A DNA stretch of 64,000 bases from Marinobacter sp. CHS3-4 (GTDB taxonomy: Bacteria > Pseudomonadota > Gammaproteobacteria > Pseudomonadales > Oleiphilaceae), in contig NZ_JASGBJ010000001.1 in NCBI RefSeq assembly GCF_030053415.1, positions 1,388,394-1,452,393 on the forward strand. The letters run 5' to 3'. Both the position numbers and the translations under genes were made by a program. Position 1 is the stretch's first letter. The number at the start of each line of letters is the position of its first letter. The notes under the pieces were generated by a model, which was not told the origin of the DNA, did no database searches, and worked only from the letters and a program-made list of their open reading frames with translations. Of the stretch, positions 18,110-29,692 are shown piece after piece.

Positions 18110-19909
18110 ATGCCTGAGTACAAAGCGCCCCTGCGCGATATCAAATTTGTTATGTCTGAGCTGCTCGACAGCGAGCAGCACTACGCCAATCTGAAAGGGG
18201 GAGAGGACGCCACCCCGGATATGGTAGACGCCATCATCGCGGAGGGAGCCAAGTTTTGTGAGCAGGTATTGTCTCCACTGAATCGGGTGGGTGACCAGGA
18301 AGGCTGCACACTGACCGAAGACGGCGTTAAAACTCCGACCGGTTTCAAAGAAGCCTATCAGCAGTACGTTGAGAGCGGATGGCCTTCAATGACAGCGGAC
18401 CCCAACTACGGTGGTCAGGGCTTGCCTCATTCGCTGGGTCTGGTGATGAGCGAAATGGTTGGCACCGCTAACTGGTCTTTCGGTATGTATCCGGGGCTCA
18501 GCCACGGCTGCACCAACACCATCGAGACTCACGGTTCGGAAGAGCACAAGCAGACTTACCTGACCAAGCTGATCAGCGGTGAGTGGACCGGCACCATGTG
18601 TCTGACCGAACCGCATTGTGGTTCAGACCTGGGCACCCTGCGCACCAAAGCTGAGCCCAATGCAGACGGCACCTATTCAATCACGGGTACCAAGATCTTT
18701 ATTTCTGCCGGTGAGCACGATATGGCAGAAAACATCGTTCACGTTGTGCTGGCGCGTCTGCCAGGCGCTCCGGAAGGTACCAAGGGTATCTCGCTGTTCA
18801 TTGTTCCCAAGCGCCTGCCGAACGAAGACGGTTCTGCCGGTGAGCCCAACGCCGTTTCCTGTGGTTCTCTTGAGCACAAAATGGGCATCCATGGTAACGC
18901 CACTTGCGTGATGAACTTTGACGGCGCCAAAGGCTGGTTGATCGGGCCAGAGAACAAGGGCCTGAACTGCATGTTCACTTTCATGAACACTGCCCGTATC
19001 GGTACGGCGATCCAGGGTCTGGGCGCAGCGGAACTTGGTTTCCAGGGCTCTCTGGCTTATGCCAAGGATCGTCTGGCAATGCGCTCTCTGAGTGGTCCGA
19101 AGAACCCGGACGGGCCGGCTGATCCGATCATCGTTCATCCGGACGTTCGTCGCATGCTGTTGACTCAGAAAGTTGTGGCTGAAGGCGCACGCGCCCTTAT
19201 TTATCTGACTGCCCAGCAGGCAGATATTGTTCACAGTGGCAAGACTGAAGAAGAGCGCAAAGCGGCTGACGAGTCTCTGGGCTTCCTGACGCCAATTGCC
19301 AAAGCTTTCCTGACCGAGATCGGTTACGAGGCTTCTAACCTGGGCATGCAGGTCCTGGGTGGCCACGGTTTCATCTCCGAGTGGGGCATGGAACAGAACG
19401 TACGTGATGCCCGTATCGGCATGATCTACGAAGGCACCACCGGTATCCAGGCACTGGATCTGTTGGGTCGTAAGGTTCTGATGACTCAGGGCGAATCTCT
19501 GAAAGGCTTTACCAAGCAGGTTCACATGTTCTGCAAGGAAAACGCCGACGACGAGCAGCTCAAGGAATTCATCGAGCCGCTGGCCGCGATGAACAAAGAG
19601 TGGGGCGATCTCACCATGAAGATCGGCATGACCGCCATGAAGAACCGTGAAGAGGTGGGTGCCGCTTCTGTGGACTACCTGATGTATTCCGGTTACGCCG
19701 TATTCGCCTACCTGTGGGCACGTATGGCCAAGGTGGCTCATGACAAGATGGTTGAGGGCACCACGGAAGAAATGTTCTACAACGCGAAAATCCAGTCAGC
19801 TCGCTTCTACTTCAAGCGGCTGCTGCCACGGGCCAGGGCTCACGCAGAAAGCATGCTTGCTGGCGCGGACAGCCTGATGGATATGCCTGAAGAAGCTTTC
19901 GCCCTCTAA
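18110..19909 (+). CDS. Acyl-CoA dehydrogenase (C-terminal-extended type), first copy
   Basis: 599-residue FAD enzyme for the first step of fatty-acid beta-oxidation. An N-terminal acyl-CoA dehydrogenase extension (YKAPLRDIKFVMSELLD) precedes the three-domain core (MCLTEPHCGSDLGTLRTKA; FISAGEHDMAENIVHVVLAR; QVLGGHGFISEWGMEQNVRD). The probable catalytic glutamate lies in IYEGTTGIQALDLLGRK. The extra C-terminal domain continues to the end. It follows a putative PsrA-controlled promoter and ends at a strong terminator, so it is transcribed separately from its paralogue. The two genes next to the bio operon correspond in position to P. aeruginosa PA0506/PA0507. Confidence 0.95.
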   Translation: MPEYKAPLRDIKFVMSELLDSEQHYANLKGGEDATPDMVDAIIAEGAKFCEQVLSPLNRVGDQEGCTLTEDGVKTPTGFKEAYQQYVESGWPSMTADPNYGGQGLPHSLGLVMSEMVGTANWSFGMYPGLSHGCTNTIETHGSEEHKQTYLTKLISGEWTGTMCLTEPHCGSDLGTLRTKAEPNADGTYSITGTKIFISAGEHDMAENIVHVVLARLPGAPEGTKGISLFIVPKRLPNEDGSAGEPNAVSCGSLEHKMGIHGNATCVMNFDGAKGWLIGPENKGLNCMFTFMNTARIGTAIQGLGAAELGFQGSLAYAKDRLAMRSLSGPKNPDGPADPIIVHPDVRRMLLTQKVVAEGARALIYLTAQQADIVHSGKTEEERKAADESLGFLTPIAKAFLTEIGYEASNLGMQVLGGHGFISEWGMEQNVRDARIGMIYEGTTGIQALDLLGRKVLMTQGESLKGFTKQVHMFCKENADDEQLKEFIEPLAAMNKEWGDLTMKIGMTAMKNREEVGAASVDYLMYSGYAVFAYLWARMAKVAHDKMVEGTTEEMFYNAKIQSARFYFKRLLPRARAHAESMLAGADSLMDMPEEAFAL

Positions 19910-19928
19910 GGCGGGTTTCAAAGGCTAG

Positions 19929-19961
19929 AAAAGCCCGCTCTCCCCGGAGGCGGGCTTTTTT
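19929..19961 (+). terminator. Intrinsic terminator after first acyl-CoA dehydrogenase
   Basis: Stem AAAAGCCCGC (19929-19938) / GCGGGCTTTT (19950-19959), extended inward by CTCC/GGAG and followed by T residues. Confidence 0.9.
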
Positions 19962-20078
19962 GTGACAGGACCTTTGGCACTGTCTTCAAATGCTGAATGA
20001 GTCAGTAGCAATATTGAGTTAGAATGGCGCGTCTCAAAACGCACATGCGCCTCTCGATTGAATGGTGGAGAATTTTAG

Positions 20079-21869
20079 ATGGCTGATTATCAGGCACCCT
20101 TACGTGACATGCGCTTCGTACTGAATGAAGTATTTGATGCACCAGCACTTTGGGCCTCGCTGCCAAAAGTAGCGGAAAACGTAGATCCGGATACGGCAGA
20201 TGCCATTCTGGAAGAGGCCGGCAAAATCACCAGCGGTGTGCTTGCACCATTGAATCGTGAGGGCGATGAGCAGGGTTGCAAGTGGAACGACGGTGAGGTC
20301 TCCACACCGGATGGCTTCCGTGAAGCTTACCAAACTATTGTTGAAGGTGGCTGGAACGGTCTGGGTGGTAACCCGGAGTTTGGCGGCATGGGTATGCCCA
20401 AGACCCTGGTCGCCCAGTTTGAGGAAATGATGCAGGGCGCGAACATGGCTTTTGGTCTGGCGCCGATGCTGACTGCCGGTGCCTGTCTGGCCCTGGATGC
20501 CCACGGTAGTCAGGAACTGAAAGAGAAGTACCTGCCGAATATGTATTCCGGTGTCTGGTCCGGTGCGATGGATCTGACCGAGCCACACGCAGGTACTGAT
20601 CTGGGTATTATTCGTACCAAAGCAGAGCCTAACGACGACGGTTCATTCAACGTTTCAGGTACCAAGATCTTCATTACCTGGGGCGAGCACGACATGGCTG
20701 AAAATATCATCCATCTGGTGTTGGCGAAGCTGCCAGACGCGCCCAAAGGCCCGAAAGGCATTTCGTTGTTCCTGGTGCCCAAGTTCATGGTTAACGATGA
20801 TGGGTCGCTGGGTGAGCGCAATCAATTTAGCTGTGGCTCACTGGAAAAGAAAATGGGTATCAAAGGCTCGGCTACTTGTGTCATGAACTTCGATGGTGCC
20901 AAGGGCTGGCTTGTCGGGGAAGAGAACAAAGGCCTGGCTGCCATGTTCACCATGATGAACTACGAGCGTCTGGGCGTTGGTATCCAGGGTATCGGTGCTG
21001 CCGAGGCATCTCTGCAAAGCGCTCGTGAATACGCCATGGAGCGCATCCAGAGCCGTTCACCGACCGGTGCTCAAGAGCCTGAAAAAGCCGCTGACCCGAT
21101 TCTGGTACACCCGGACGTACGCCGTATGCTGCTGACCATGAAAGGTTACGTGGAGGGTGGTCGCGCGTTTTCAACCTACGTTGCCCAGTGGCTGGACATT
21201 GCCAAGTACGCCGAAGACGACGAGCGTCGTAAACACGCCGAGGGCATGGTTGCGCTGCTGACCCCGGTGGCCAAAGCGTTCCTGACTGACCGTGGTCTGG
21301 ATACTACGATCATTGGCCAGCAGGTGTTTGGTGGTCACGGCTTTATCCGTGAATGGGGCCAGGAGCAGTTGGTTCGAGATTGCCGGATCACCCAGATCTA
21401 TGAAGGTACCAATGGCATCCAGGCCATGGACCTGATGGGCCGTAAGGTGGTCGGTAGCCAGGGTAAGCTGTACGAACTGTTTGCCAATGACATCGCCACG
21501 TTCATCGAAGAAAACAGTGACAATCAGGCCCTGCGTCCTTATCTGGAGCCGCTCGCGGCCGCTTTTGAGCGCCTGTCTGACGTGACAGAAAACGTGATTG
21601 CCAAGGCGGGAGAGAATCCGGAATCGATCGGCGCTGCCGCTGTAGACTACCTTGACCTGTTCGGCCTGACCGCACTCGGCTATATGTGGGTGAAGATCGT
21701 CAAGGCTGCGGCTGATAAGGCCGAAGGCGATACCTCTGGTTTTTACACCGGTAAGATCAAAACGGCCCGGTTCTATTTTGACCGCTTGCTGCCAAAAACC
21801 GTAGCCCTGGCGGAAGGTATCCGCAGTGGCAGTGACTCGATGATGGCGCTGACTGCAGAAGAGTTCTGA
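20079..21869 (+). CDS. Acyl-CoA dehydrogenase (C-terminal-extended type), second copy
   Basis: 596-residue paralogue of the preceding gene with the same architecture: N-terminal DYQAPLRDMRFVLNEVFD, core blocks DLTEPHAGTDLGIIRTKAE, FITWGEHDMAENIIHLVL and QQVFGGHGFIREWGQEQLVR, and probable catalytic Glu in IYEGTNGIQAMDLMGRK. The two copies differ throughout, so this is an old duplication, probably with different chain-length preferences. TAGAAT at 20020-20025 could be a -10. No PsrA-like site is visible here, unlike the first copy. It ends at its own terminator. Confidence 0.95.
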   Translation: MADYQAPLRDMRFVLNEVFDAPALWASLPKVAENVDPDTADAILEEAGKITSGVLAPLNREGDEQGCKWNDGEVSTPDGFREAYQTIVEGGWNGLGGNPEFGGMGMPKTLVAQFEEMMQGANMAFGLAPMLTAGACLALDAHGSQELKEKYLPNMYSGVWSGAMDLTEPHAGTDLGIIRTKAEPNDDGSFNVSGTKIFITWGEHDMAENIIHLVLAKLPDAPKGPKGISLFLVPKFMVNDDGSLGERNQFSCGSLEKKMGIKGSATCVMNFDGAKGWLVGEENKGLAAMFTMMNYERLGVGIQGIGAAEASLQSAREYAMERIQSRSPTGAQEPEKAADPILVHPDVRRMLLTMKGYVEGGRAFSTYVAQWLDIAKYAEDDERRKHAEGMVALLTPVAKAFLTDRGLDTTIIGQQVFGGHGFIREWGQEQLVRDCRITQIYEGTNGIQAMDLMGRKVVGSQGKLYELFANDIATFIEENSDNQALRPYLEPLAAAFERLSDVTENVIAKAGENPESIGAAAVDYLDLFGLTALGYMWVKIVKAAADKAEGDTSGFYTGKIKTARFYFDRLLPKTVALAEGIRSGSDSMMALTAEEF

Positions 21870-21894
21870 TCGGAGCCCAGAGTTATCTGGATTA

Positions 21895-21925
21895 AAAAAG
21901 GCAGGCCACTGGGCCTGCCTTTTTC
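21895..21925. terminator. Bidirectional intrinsic terminator
   Basis: Perfect 13-bp stem AAAAAGGCAGGCC (21895-21907) / GGCCTGCCTTTTT (21912-21924), loop ACTG, with A and T runs on the outside. It can end both the dehydrogenase transcript and the convergent endonuclease transcript. Confidence 0.9.
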
Positions 21926-21950
21926 GTTTTCGGACTTTGAATTGCTATTT

Positions 21951-22589
21951 CTAGAGTTGATTTACCAGGCTAGGGTCTAGCACAAACGGGTTTTCATTAC
22001 CCTGTATTTCTGCGACCTGGCGATGGCGAGTCAATTCACTGTCGTCTGGGGGATCCATCTGGTTCCAGCCTACGAACACCCGGTTAGCGCCCGCCCATGG
22101 CAGGTTGTAGGTGCTCACCATGTAGGCAACGGTTCTGGCAATATCACCCTTAACAATGCCCGGCGGCTCAAAGAATTGGGCGCTTTCCCGAATGCCGCAA
22201 TCGTCAGGTTCGCCGCCGGTAGAGCCCAGGTTTTCATAGAGCGCATTACGACGGGACATCTCGATTCGGCTGCTAACCGGCACGATGTTGTGCAGGTCAG
22301 ACGCAATTTGACGGTATCGGTCGTTCTGCTTGCATTGCTGGCTGGTACCGCAGTCCAACGCTCGCCTGACCTGCGCCAGCGGATAGATGTAGCCGTCGGT
22401 TAGCAAAAAACCTTTGCTAGTGAACGGTTCCTGGCAGAAAAAGGAAGTGCCGCCGTCTGCGTACAGGTTGCCCCAAAATTCGTCTTTGATCACGGTCTCT
22501 GGATCGCTGAATCGCGTGTTTTGTCCGGTAACGAAAGTGGAAAGGGTGAGTATCGGAAGTGCTATGAGAAAATAGACCAGTGCTTTCAT
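21951..22589 (-). CDS. Endonuclease I family protein with altered active site
   Basis: 212-residue secreted protein of the EndA/NucM/Vvn family. Residues about 4-22 form a signal peptide (YFLIALPILTLSTFVTG). Recognisable blocks are SDLHNIVPVSSRIEMSRRN (family SDMHNLxPxxGEVNGDRxN), GDIARTVAYM and QGNENPFVLDP, with four cysteines. Where the family has EWEHVVPA, carrying the general-base histidine, this protein reads DGYIYPLAQ, so that histidine and glutamate are missing. I start at ATG 22589 because GAGG is well spaced from it, not at the ATG 9 bp upstream. A Fur-like box lies upstream. It may be inactive, or use other residues. Confidence 0.8.
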   Translation of the reverse strand: MKALVYFLIALPILTLSTFVTGQNTRFSDPETVIKDEFWGNLYADGGTSFFCQEPFTSKGFLLTDGYIYPLAQVRRALDCGTSQQCKQNDRYRQIASDLHNIVPVSSRIEMSRRNALYENLGSTGGEPDDCGIRESAQFFEPPGIVKGDIARTVAYMVSTYNLPWAGANRVFVGWNQMDPPDDSELTRHRQVAEIQGNENPFVLDPSLVNQL

Positions 22590-22661
22590 AATTATCATAC
22601 CTCGTCGTGGTCCAAGCGTCGGTTTTGGATCAGTTTCTTCAGAAAAATGACGCTTTTTTCA

Positions 22662-22682
22662 CTGATAATGAGAATTATGACA
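22662..22682 (-). promoter_or_regulatory. Fur-like box upstream of the endonuclease gene
   Basis: The + strand reads TGATAATGAGAATTATGA (22663-22680), close to the Fur consensus GATAATGATAATCATTATC (14 of 19 positions by my count). On the minus strand it overlaps a possible -10 hexamer (CATAAT), about 75-90 bp before the endonuclease start. That position would suit iron-dependent repression. Confidence 0.5.
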
Positions 22683-22748
22683 CAATACCCGACACAATCT
22701 GCCGCATCTTGTAGGCCCTTTGTAGCAAAGTGTTAACAGGCGCACACT

Positions 22749-23012
22749 TTACCTGAGGCGATCCCGAATGGCCTGATAGGACTTTTTCAAGTCCTCTCCG
22801 AACTGATGGGTTGCATCCTGTGCCTCTCTCGAGGTGTTCTCCGCGTCGTGCCAGAGCTTTTCAAGCCGTTCCTTGAAACGCTCCCAGTCCTGTTCCAGAT
22901 CATCCCATTCATCTTTCACATCTTCCCTGGCCAAATGAATCTGAACACGAGCCTCATCCCGATAGGCTTTGATTTTTTCAGAAAGTTGTTTCAGATCGTC
23001 GCGGATACTCAT
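22749..23012 (-). CDS. Small charged coiled-coil protein, 87 aa
   Basis: I do not recognise a named family. The protein is almost wholly predicted helix, very rich in Glu, Asp, Lys and Arg. Its heptad-like hydrophobic spacing (DDLEQDWERFKERLEKLWHD) suggests a coiled coil. It has no signal peptide or membrane segment. GGAGG lies upstream of the ATG, and a promoter-like TTGACA is further upstream, so it is probably a single-gene unit. It separates the endonuclease gene from holA. Confidence 0.7.
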   Translation of the reverse strand: MSIRDDLKQLSEKIKAYRDEARVQIHLAREDVKDEWDDLEQDWERFKERLEKLWHDAENTSREAQDATHQFGEDLKKSYQAIRDRLR

Positions 23013-23048
23013 GGTTGTGCCTCCCGTTTGGCTGACACTTCAATGATC

Positions 23049-23078
23049 AAGATGCGACTGCTGACCGTTTTTTGTCAA
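23049..23078 (-). promoter_or_regulatory. Putative promoter of the 87-aa coiled-coil gene
   Basis: On the minus strand TTGACA (23078-23073) is followed after 17-18 bp by CATCTT/GCATCT (about 23055-23049). The gene starts about 37 bp further on. Confidence 0.35.
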
Positions 23079-23092
23079 GCCGTAAAACGGGT

Positions 23093-24109
23093 TCAGGCCG
23101 GATTGGCCAGGAGGGTGATGAGATCCTGAATATGGTGCCACGGTGGCAGAGGGTCAAAGCCTTTGGCGGCTCTGTCTGCTGCACTGCACAGCTCGACCGC
23201 AGCGTTTAATTGGGCCCTGCTCAGGCGTCTGGAGGCCTGCTCAATAGCGCGGGCTCTTTGAGGTTGGAAGATGCCGCGCTTTTTCAGGAATCCGGATGTG
23301 CTCTCGTTGCTGGTCTGTCTTGCAGACGCGATGCGGATTTCCATGGCCAGATTCAGGTCACGGTTCAGCAGTGTCAGGAATCCCAGCGGGTTTTCCCCCT
23401 CGTGCTGTAGCGCCCCGGCAATTTTGCGGGCGTGAGTCGCCCGGCCCGCCAGGGTCTCACTGACCAACTCAAAGCCATTGAAGCGAGAGCTGTCCTGAAC
23501 GGCCTGTTCAATTGAGTCTTCATCGACAGTGCTGTCGGAAGCGAACAGTGCCAGGCGATCCAGTTCCTGACTGACGGCCAACAGGTTGCCTTCCAGACGT
23601 TCGGCGAGCAGCGCAAGGGCACCGCGGGTCAGGCTGATGCCGTGTTGCCTGGCTCGTTGCTGTAACCAGCCGGGGAATTTGTCGGAATCAATGGGCCAGA
23701 TGGGCAAATGCACACCGGTTTGCTGAAGTGCCTTGTACCATTTTCGGCGGGTTTCTGCGGCATCCAGTCGAGCACTGATCAGAATCAGAATCACGTCCTC
23801 GGGAGGCTCTTCCAGAAAGCGCTCGACGATGTCTCGGCCATCGCCGAGCTTGCCCGTGGGCAGGTGGACTTCAATGCGTCTTTTCTCGGCAAACAGAGAC
23901 ATGGCATTGAATTCTTCCGCCAGGCGCGACCAATCGAACTGTGCGTCAGCATGGAAGGCCAGGCGGTCTTCGAAGCCTGCTTTTCGTGCGGCTTTGCGTA
24001 TCTGATCGCAGGATTCCTGAACCAGCAGGGCTTCATCGCCAGACACCAGATAGACGGGGGAGAGTTTTTTCTCCAGTTGCTGTTCAAGCTGGCCGGCCTG
24101 AATTTTCAC
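23093..24109 (-). CDS. holA: DNA polymerase III delta subunit HolA
   Basis: 338-residue clamp-loader subunit that opens the beta sliding clamp. The N-terminal segment LEKKLSPVYLVSGDEALLVQ and the lid region are typical, as are the C-terminal segments RHGISLTRGALALLAERLEG and NLLAVSQELDRLALF. Its ATG overlaps the stop of lptE by 4 bp, giving the usual leuS-lptE-holA operon, here the last gene of that unit. Confidence 0.95.
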   Translation of the reverse strand: MKIQAGQLEQQLEKKLSPVYLVSGDEALLVQESCDQIRKAARKAGFEDRLAFHADAQFDWSRLAEEFNAMSLFAEKRRIEVHLPTGKLGDGRDIVERFLEEPPEDVILILISARLDAAETRRKWYKALQQTGVHLPIWPIDSDKFPGWLQQRARQHGISLTRGALALLAERLEGNLLAVSQELDRLALFASDSTVDEDSIEQAVQDSSRFNGFELVSETLAGRATHARKIAGALQHEGENPLGFLTLLNRDLNLAMEIRIASARQTSNESTSGFLKKRGIFQPQRARAIEQASRRLSRAQLNAAVELCSAADRAAKGFDPLPPWHHIQDLITLLANPA

Positions 24110-24657
24110 TGGGCCTCCTCAAGGCTGTCGACCCGGGTCTGGTTCAGTGGAGCCAGACGAAACAGAATTTGTTGGGCGAGACGTTCTGACAGTCGTTCCT
24201 GAAGGGCCTCTTCCTCACGTTGTTTGGCGAGTACGTTGGTCTCGTCGTAGCGATAGGATTCGGTGGTGCTGACTCTCTCTCGGACGAGGAGCGGGCGTTG
24301 ACTGGCGGAAACGACTTCCGCATTCACCGATTGCCGGAGCGTATACTCGGCCGCAACCGCCCGGGAGGTGACCGCGTTGGCCCGCCGTTCCTGGCGAAAC
24401 CCGGTCAATTCCAGCGTAGCAGCTGCTTTTCCCGGTGTGCTGGTTGCCACCTGCCCGAGATTCAGTTGGTTTTCCACCGCTCGACAAAGCCGGTCTGGCA
24501 CAGGGGCCTTGCACTTCAATGCCAGAGGCTGCACGGCGTCGGGTACGGTGGAGGCTCCGCGCAACTGAAAGCCGCATCCCGCAACGGTCAGGCCGATTAG
24601 CACACACAACAGGTTTGTTGCGCTCGATTGCCGGATCAGCCCAGGCAGTGGCTGCAT
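24106..24657 (-). CDS. lptE: LPS-assembly lipoprotein LptE
   Basis: 183-residue outer-membrane lipoprotein that plugs the LptD barrel and helps insert LPS. An N-terminal signal (about 12-28) ends in the lipobox LTVAGC, so Cys28 is probably lipidated, and GFQLRG follows directly, as in the family. It lies 1 bp after leuS and overlaps holA. Together with lptABC and kdsCD near 60 kb it supplies several parts of LPS synthesis and export. Confidence 0.93.
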   Translation of the reverse strand: MQPLPGLIRQSSATNLLCVLIGLTVAGCGFQLRGASTVPDAVQPLALKCKAPVPDRLCRAVENQLNLGQVATSTPGKAAATLELTGFRQERRANAVTSRAVAAEYTLRQSVNAEVVSASQRPLLVRERVSTTESYRYDETNVLAKQREEEALQERLSERLAQQILFRLAPLNQTRVDSLEEAQ

Positions 24658-24658
24658 A

Positions 24659-27319
<2,661 letters not shown>

Positions 27320-27422
27320 TTACAGGTAGTCTGCCAATTTCTGAATCCTGTGCCAGACTTATGGTAAGGGTGGCAGTCAGGCCGGTGCATGCACCGAAGC
27401 AAGATCGATTGGGAGAGCAGTT

Positions 27423-27974
27423 ATGACAACGGAGCAGGAAAGAAACCATCTATCCGGCAAGGCACTTGAAGCCTACGATCGAATGCTGGAGCGGGTACAG
27501 TCCCGGCTCAGCGATATGGAGGAAACCACTCGCGACACCCTCAGAGAGGAAATTGAGCGAGCGGTAGAGTTCGAGTACGACCTGGCGGAGATGACGAGGG
27601 AAGAGGCGGATCTTCTTGGTGCTTATTTGCAGCGAGATCTTGAGCACCTGCTGCATTTTGTCGAGGAAACCGGCGAGGGGTTGAAGGAGTGGCTTCAACT
27701 GGACCTGTCATTGCTGGAGCACCAGTTAGCCAACGTGCTTTTTTCGGTTGCAGACAAAACCAAAATTGACACGCTGGAACTGAGCCAGAAACTGGAAAGT
27801 CACGAACCCAGCCAGTACATCAGCGGTGAAGTTGCCACCGCCGGGATGTTCAAATGTCTCAATTGCGGCCACATGCGTTGCCTGACCGCAACCAGCCACC
27901 TGGAACCCTGCGACGCGTGTGGGTCTCATTATTACGAACGAGTCACCAGCCGCTGGCCACGAAAAGACGAATAA
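27423..27974 (+). CDS. Zinc-ribbon DUF1451 (YbeL-type) protein
   Basis: 183-residue protein of the DUF1451/YbeL group. The N-terminal two-thirds is charged helix (AYDRMLERVQSRLSDMEE and onwards). The C-terminus is a zinc ribbon with two CxxC pairs, CLNCGH and CDACGS (about residues 145-170), then HYYERVTSRWPRKDE. GGGAGAG precedes the ATG. In E. coli ybeL is also near leuS. The function is not known. It is divergent from leuS. Confidence 0.9.
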   Translation: MTTEQERNHLSGKALEAYDRMLERVQSRLSDMEETTRDTLREEIERAVEFEYDLAEMTREEADLLGAYLQRDLEHLLHFVEETGEGLKEWLQLDLSLLEHQLANVLFSVADKTKIDTLELSQKLESHEPSQYISGEVATAGMFKCLNCGHMRCLTATSHLEPCDACGSHYYERVTSRWPRKDE

Positions 27975-28026
27975 TGCCAAGTGGAGCAAATAAGGAGGCC
28001 AGCACAATCCTGGAACGAACGAGGAC

Positions 28027-28109
28027 GAGGTGGGGAAGATTTTTCTTTTGGGAAAAGAACTCGCTTCGCTCAGACACCTTTATCCCGTCAGAAAAACCTT
28101 CCCCACCTC
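28027..28109. repeat. Structured intergenic repeat family A, copy 1
   Basis: 83-bp imperfect palindrome between convergent genes. Outer arms of 20 bp (28027-28046 and 28090-28109) match at 19 positions. On the minus strand an inner stem GGGA(T)AAAG / CTTTTCCC encloses GTGTCTGAGCGAAGCGAGTT. The same inner stem and loop recur in opposite orientation at 34337-34415 with different outer arms. No T run flanks it, so it is not an ordinary intrinsic terminator. Confidence 0.8.
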
Positions 28110-28147
28110 TTGTTCAGGCACCCTGTTGATTGAGCGGACAGGTAGCT

Positions 28148-29692
28148 TCAGTTTTTGGGAATCACGCGCTCGCGGACGAAAACGATCAGGATGGCTGCCA
28201 GTGTTAAAACTGGCCAGGATCCCGCCTCCATATAGGGGGTGGAACCGTTTGCGGCATATACCTCACCCGTCAGAACGGCCTTTTCAAACTGGGGAATCGT
28301 CTCGGTGATTCGTCCTTTTTCGTCAATGATAGCGGTTACGCCATTGTTGGTGCCGCGCAGCATGTAACGGCCAGTTTCCAATGCCCGCATACGGGCTATT
28401 TGCAGATGTTGAAGCGGGCCTATTGAGTCGCCGAACCAGCCGTCGTTACTGATGGTCAGCAACAGACCTGTGTTGCGGGCGTTGAAGGCGACGAAATCCG
28501 GGTAGGCCACTTCATAGCATATGAAAGGCATAATCCGTGTGCCGTTGGCAGTCAGTGGGCCCTGGTCTGAGGGCCCGCGGCTGAAGCTCGACATCGGCAG
28601 GTCGAAGAAACCGATCAGGCCGCGCAGCCATTGCTGCAGGGGCACGTATTCGCCGAAGGGCACCAGTCGTTGTTTGTGGTAGATGCCGTCACCATTGCCG
28701 ATGGCCATAATGCTGTTGTGAAAGGTGAAATCCTCGATACGGTCGCTGAAGCCATACCAGGGAATACCTGTGATCAGGGTGCTGCTCTCACCAAGTTCAC
28801 CGCCAATGTGGTCAATGATCTTCCCGGCCTGGTCCTGAGGGATGGGAATGGCCGTTTCGGGCCAGAGAATCAGGTCTGTGTTCCAGTGGCCTTCGGTCAG
28901 GTCCAGGTAGGTGACAATCTGATCCCGAAGAAAATCCGGATCCCATTTGATTTGCTGGGGAATGTTGCCTTGCATCGAGGCAAAGGTCGTTGGGGATGTG
29001 GCCAGGGTTGTCCATTGGCTGTTGGCCATTGTCGGGCCTATGGCCCACGGTAGTAGTGCGGCCAGGGCGACAGCACCAGCGCTGGTGTACCTCAGGTTTT
29101 GCACCAACCACCAGCAGGCATAAACGGCACAGCCGCTGGCGGCTACCCAAAAGCTCAGTCCATGGACGCCGGTTAGTGGAGCGAAGCTGGCAAGGGGGCC
29201 GTCAACATGTGCGGTACCCAGGTACAGCCATGGAAAACCGGTCAGCAGCCAGCCGCGAACCCAGTCGCCGATTATCCAGACAGCAGGGAACAGTATGAGA
29301 CGACGAGCAGCACTGTGTTTTGCCAGCTTGCCCCAGGCCCAGAATGCGATGCCGTGAAACAGGGCCAGGCCTGCCACAAAAATAACCGTAAGAATGACGG
29401 CCAGAGGGATCGAAGTGTTGCCGTGTTCGCTGATGCTGACGTAAACCCAGCTGGCGCCAGAGCCAAACAGACCCAGCCCGGTAAACCAGCCAGCTTTGAA
29501 AAGCTTTTGAGGTTCAAGTGGCAGGCAGCAGAGAAGGATCAAAAGGATCGACACGGGCCCAAGCCACCACCAGTTCACTGGCGAAAAGGTCAGCGTCTGG
29601 AGGGCGCCTGCAACTATAAGCGCAGAGGCCCTCATTAATGGGGCGTTGGATAGACCGGGTGGCATCGCCGTCGCCCGGGGGCTATCGCTCAT
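28148..29692 (-). CDS. lnt: Apolipoprotein N-acyltransferase Lnt
   Basis: 514-residue inner-membrane enzyme that adds the third acyl chain to lipoproteins. About six N-terminal membrane helices (to about residue 205) precede a nitrilase-fold domain with the Glu-Lys-Cys triad: ILWPETAIP, HKQRLVPFGEYVP and MPFICYEVAYP. Segments LLTISNDGWFGDSIGPLQH and RTNNG-like RGTNNGVTAIID are typical. Its start overlaps the end of corC by 11 bp. The order miaB-ybeZ-ybeY-corC-lnt is the standard enterobacterial and Pseudomonas arrangement. Confidence 0.96.
   Translation of the reverse strand: MSDSPRATAMPPGLSNAPLMRASALIVAGALQTLTFSPVNWWWLGPVSILLILLCCLPLEPQKLFKAGWFTGLGLFGSGASWVYVSISEHGNTSIPLAVILTVIFVAGLALFHGIAFWAWGKLAKHSAARRLILFPAVWIIGDWVRGWLLTGFPWLYLGTAHVDGPLASFAPLTGVHGLSFWVAASGCAVYACWWLVQNLRYTSAGAVALAALLPWAIGPTMANSQWTTLATSPTTFASMQGNIPQQIKWDPDFLRDQIVTYLDLTEGHWNTDLILWPETAIPIPQDQAGKIIDHIGGELGESSTLITGIPWYGFSDRIEDFTFHNSIMAIGNGDGIYHKQRLVPFGEYVPLQQWLRGLIGFFDLPMSSFSRGPSDQGPLTANGTRIMPFICYEVAYPDFVAFNARNTGLLLTISNDGWFGDSIGPLQHLQIARMRALETGRYMLRGTNNGVTAIIDEKGRITETIPQFEKAVLTGEVYAANGSTPYMEAGSWPVLTLAAILIVFVRERVIPKN

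Noticed and set aside
18677..19741. 354-residue open frame antisense to the first acyl-CoA dehydrogenase
   Set aside because: Low-complexity His/Gln/Leu-rich shadow of a highly expressed-type gene; no start signals or recognisable domains.
18110..21869. Recent tandem duplication of the acyl-CoA dehydrogenase gene
   Set aside because: The two proteins share architecture but differ at many positions, and the flanking DNA is unrelated, so the duplication is old.
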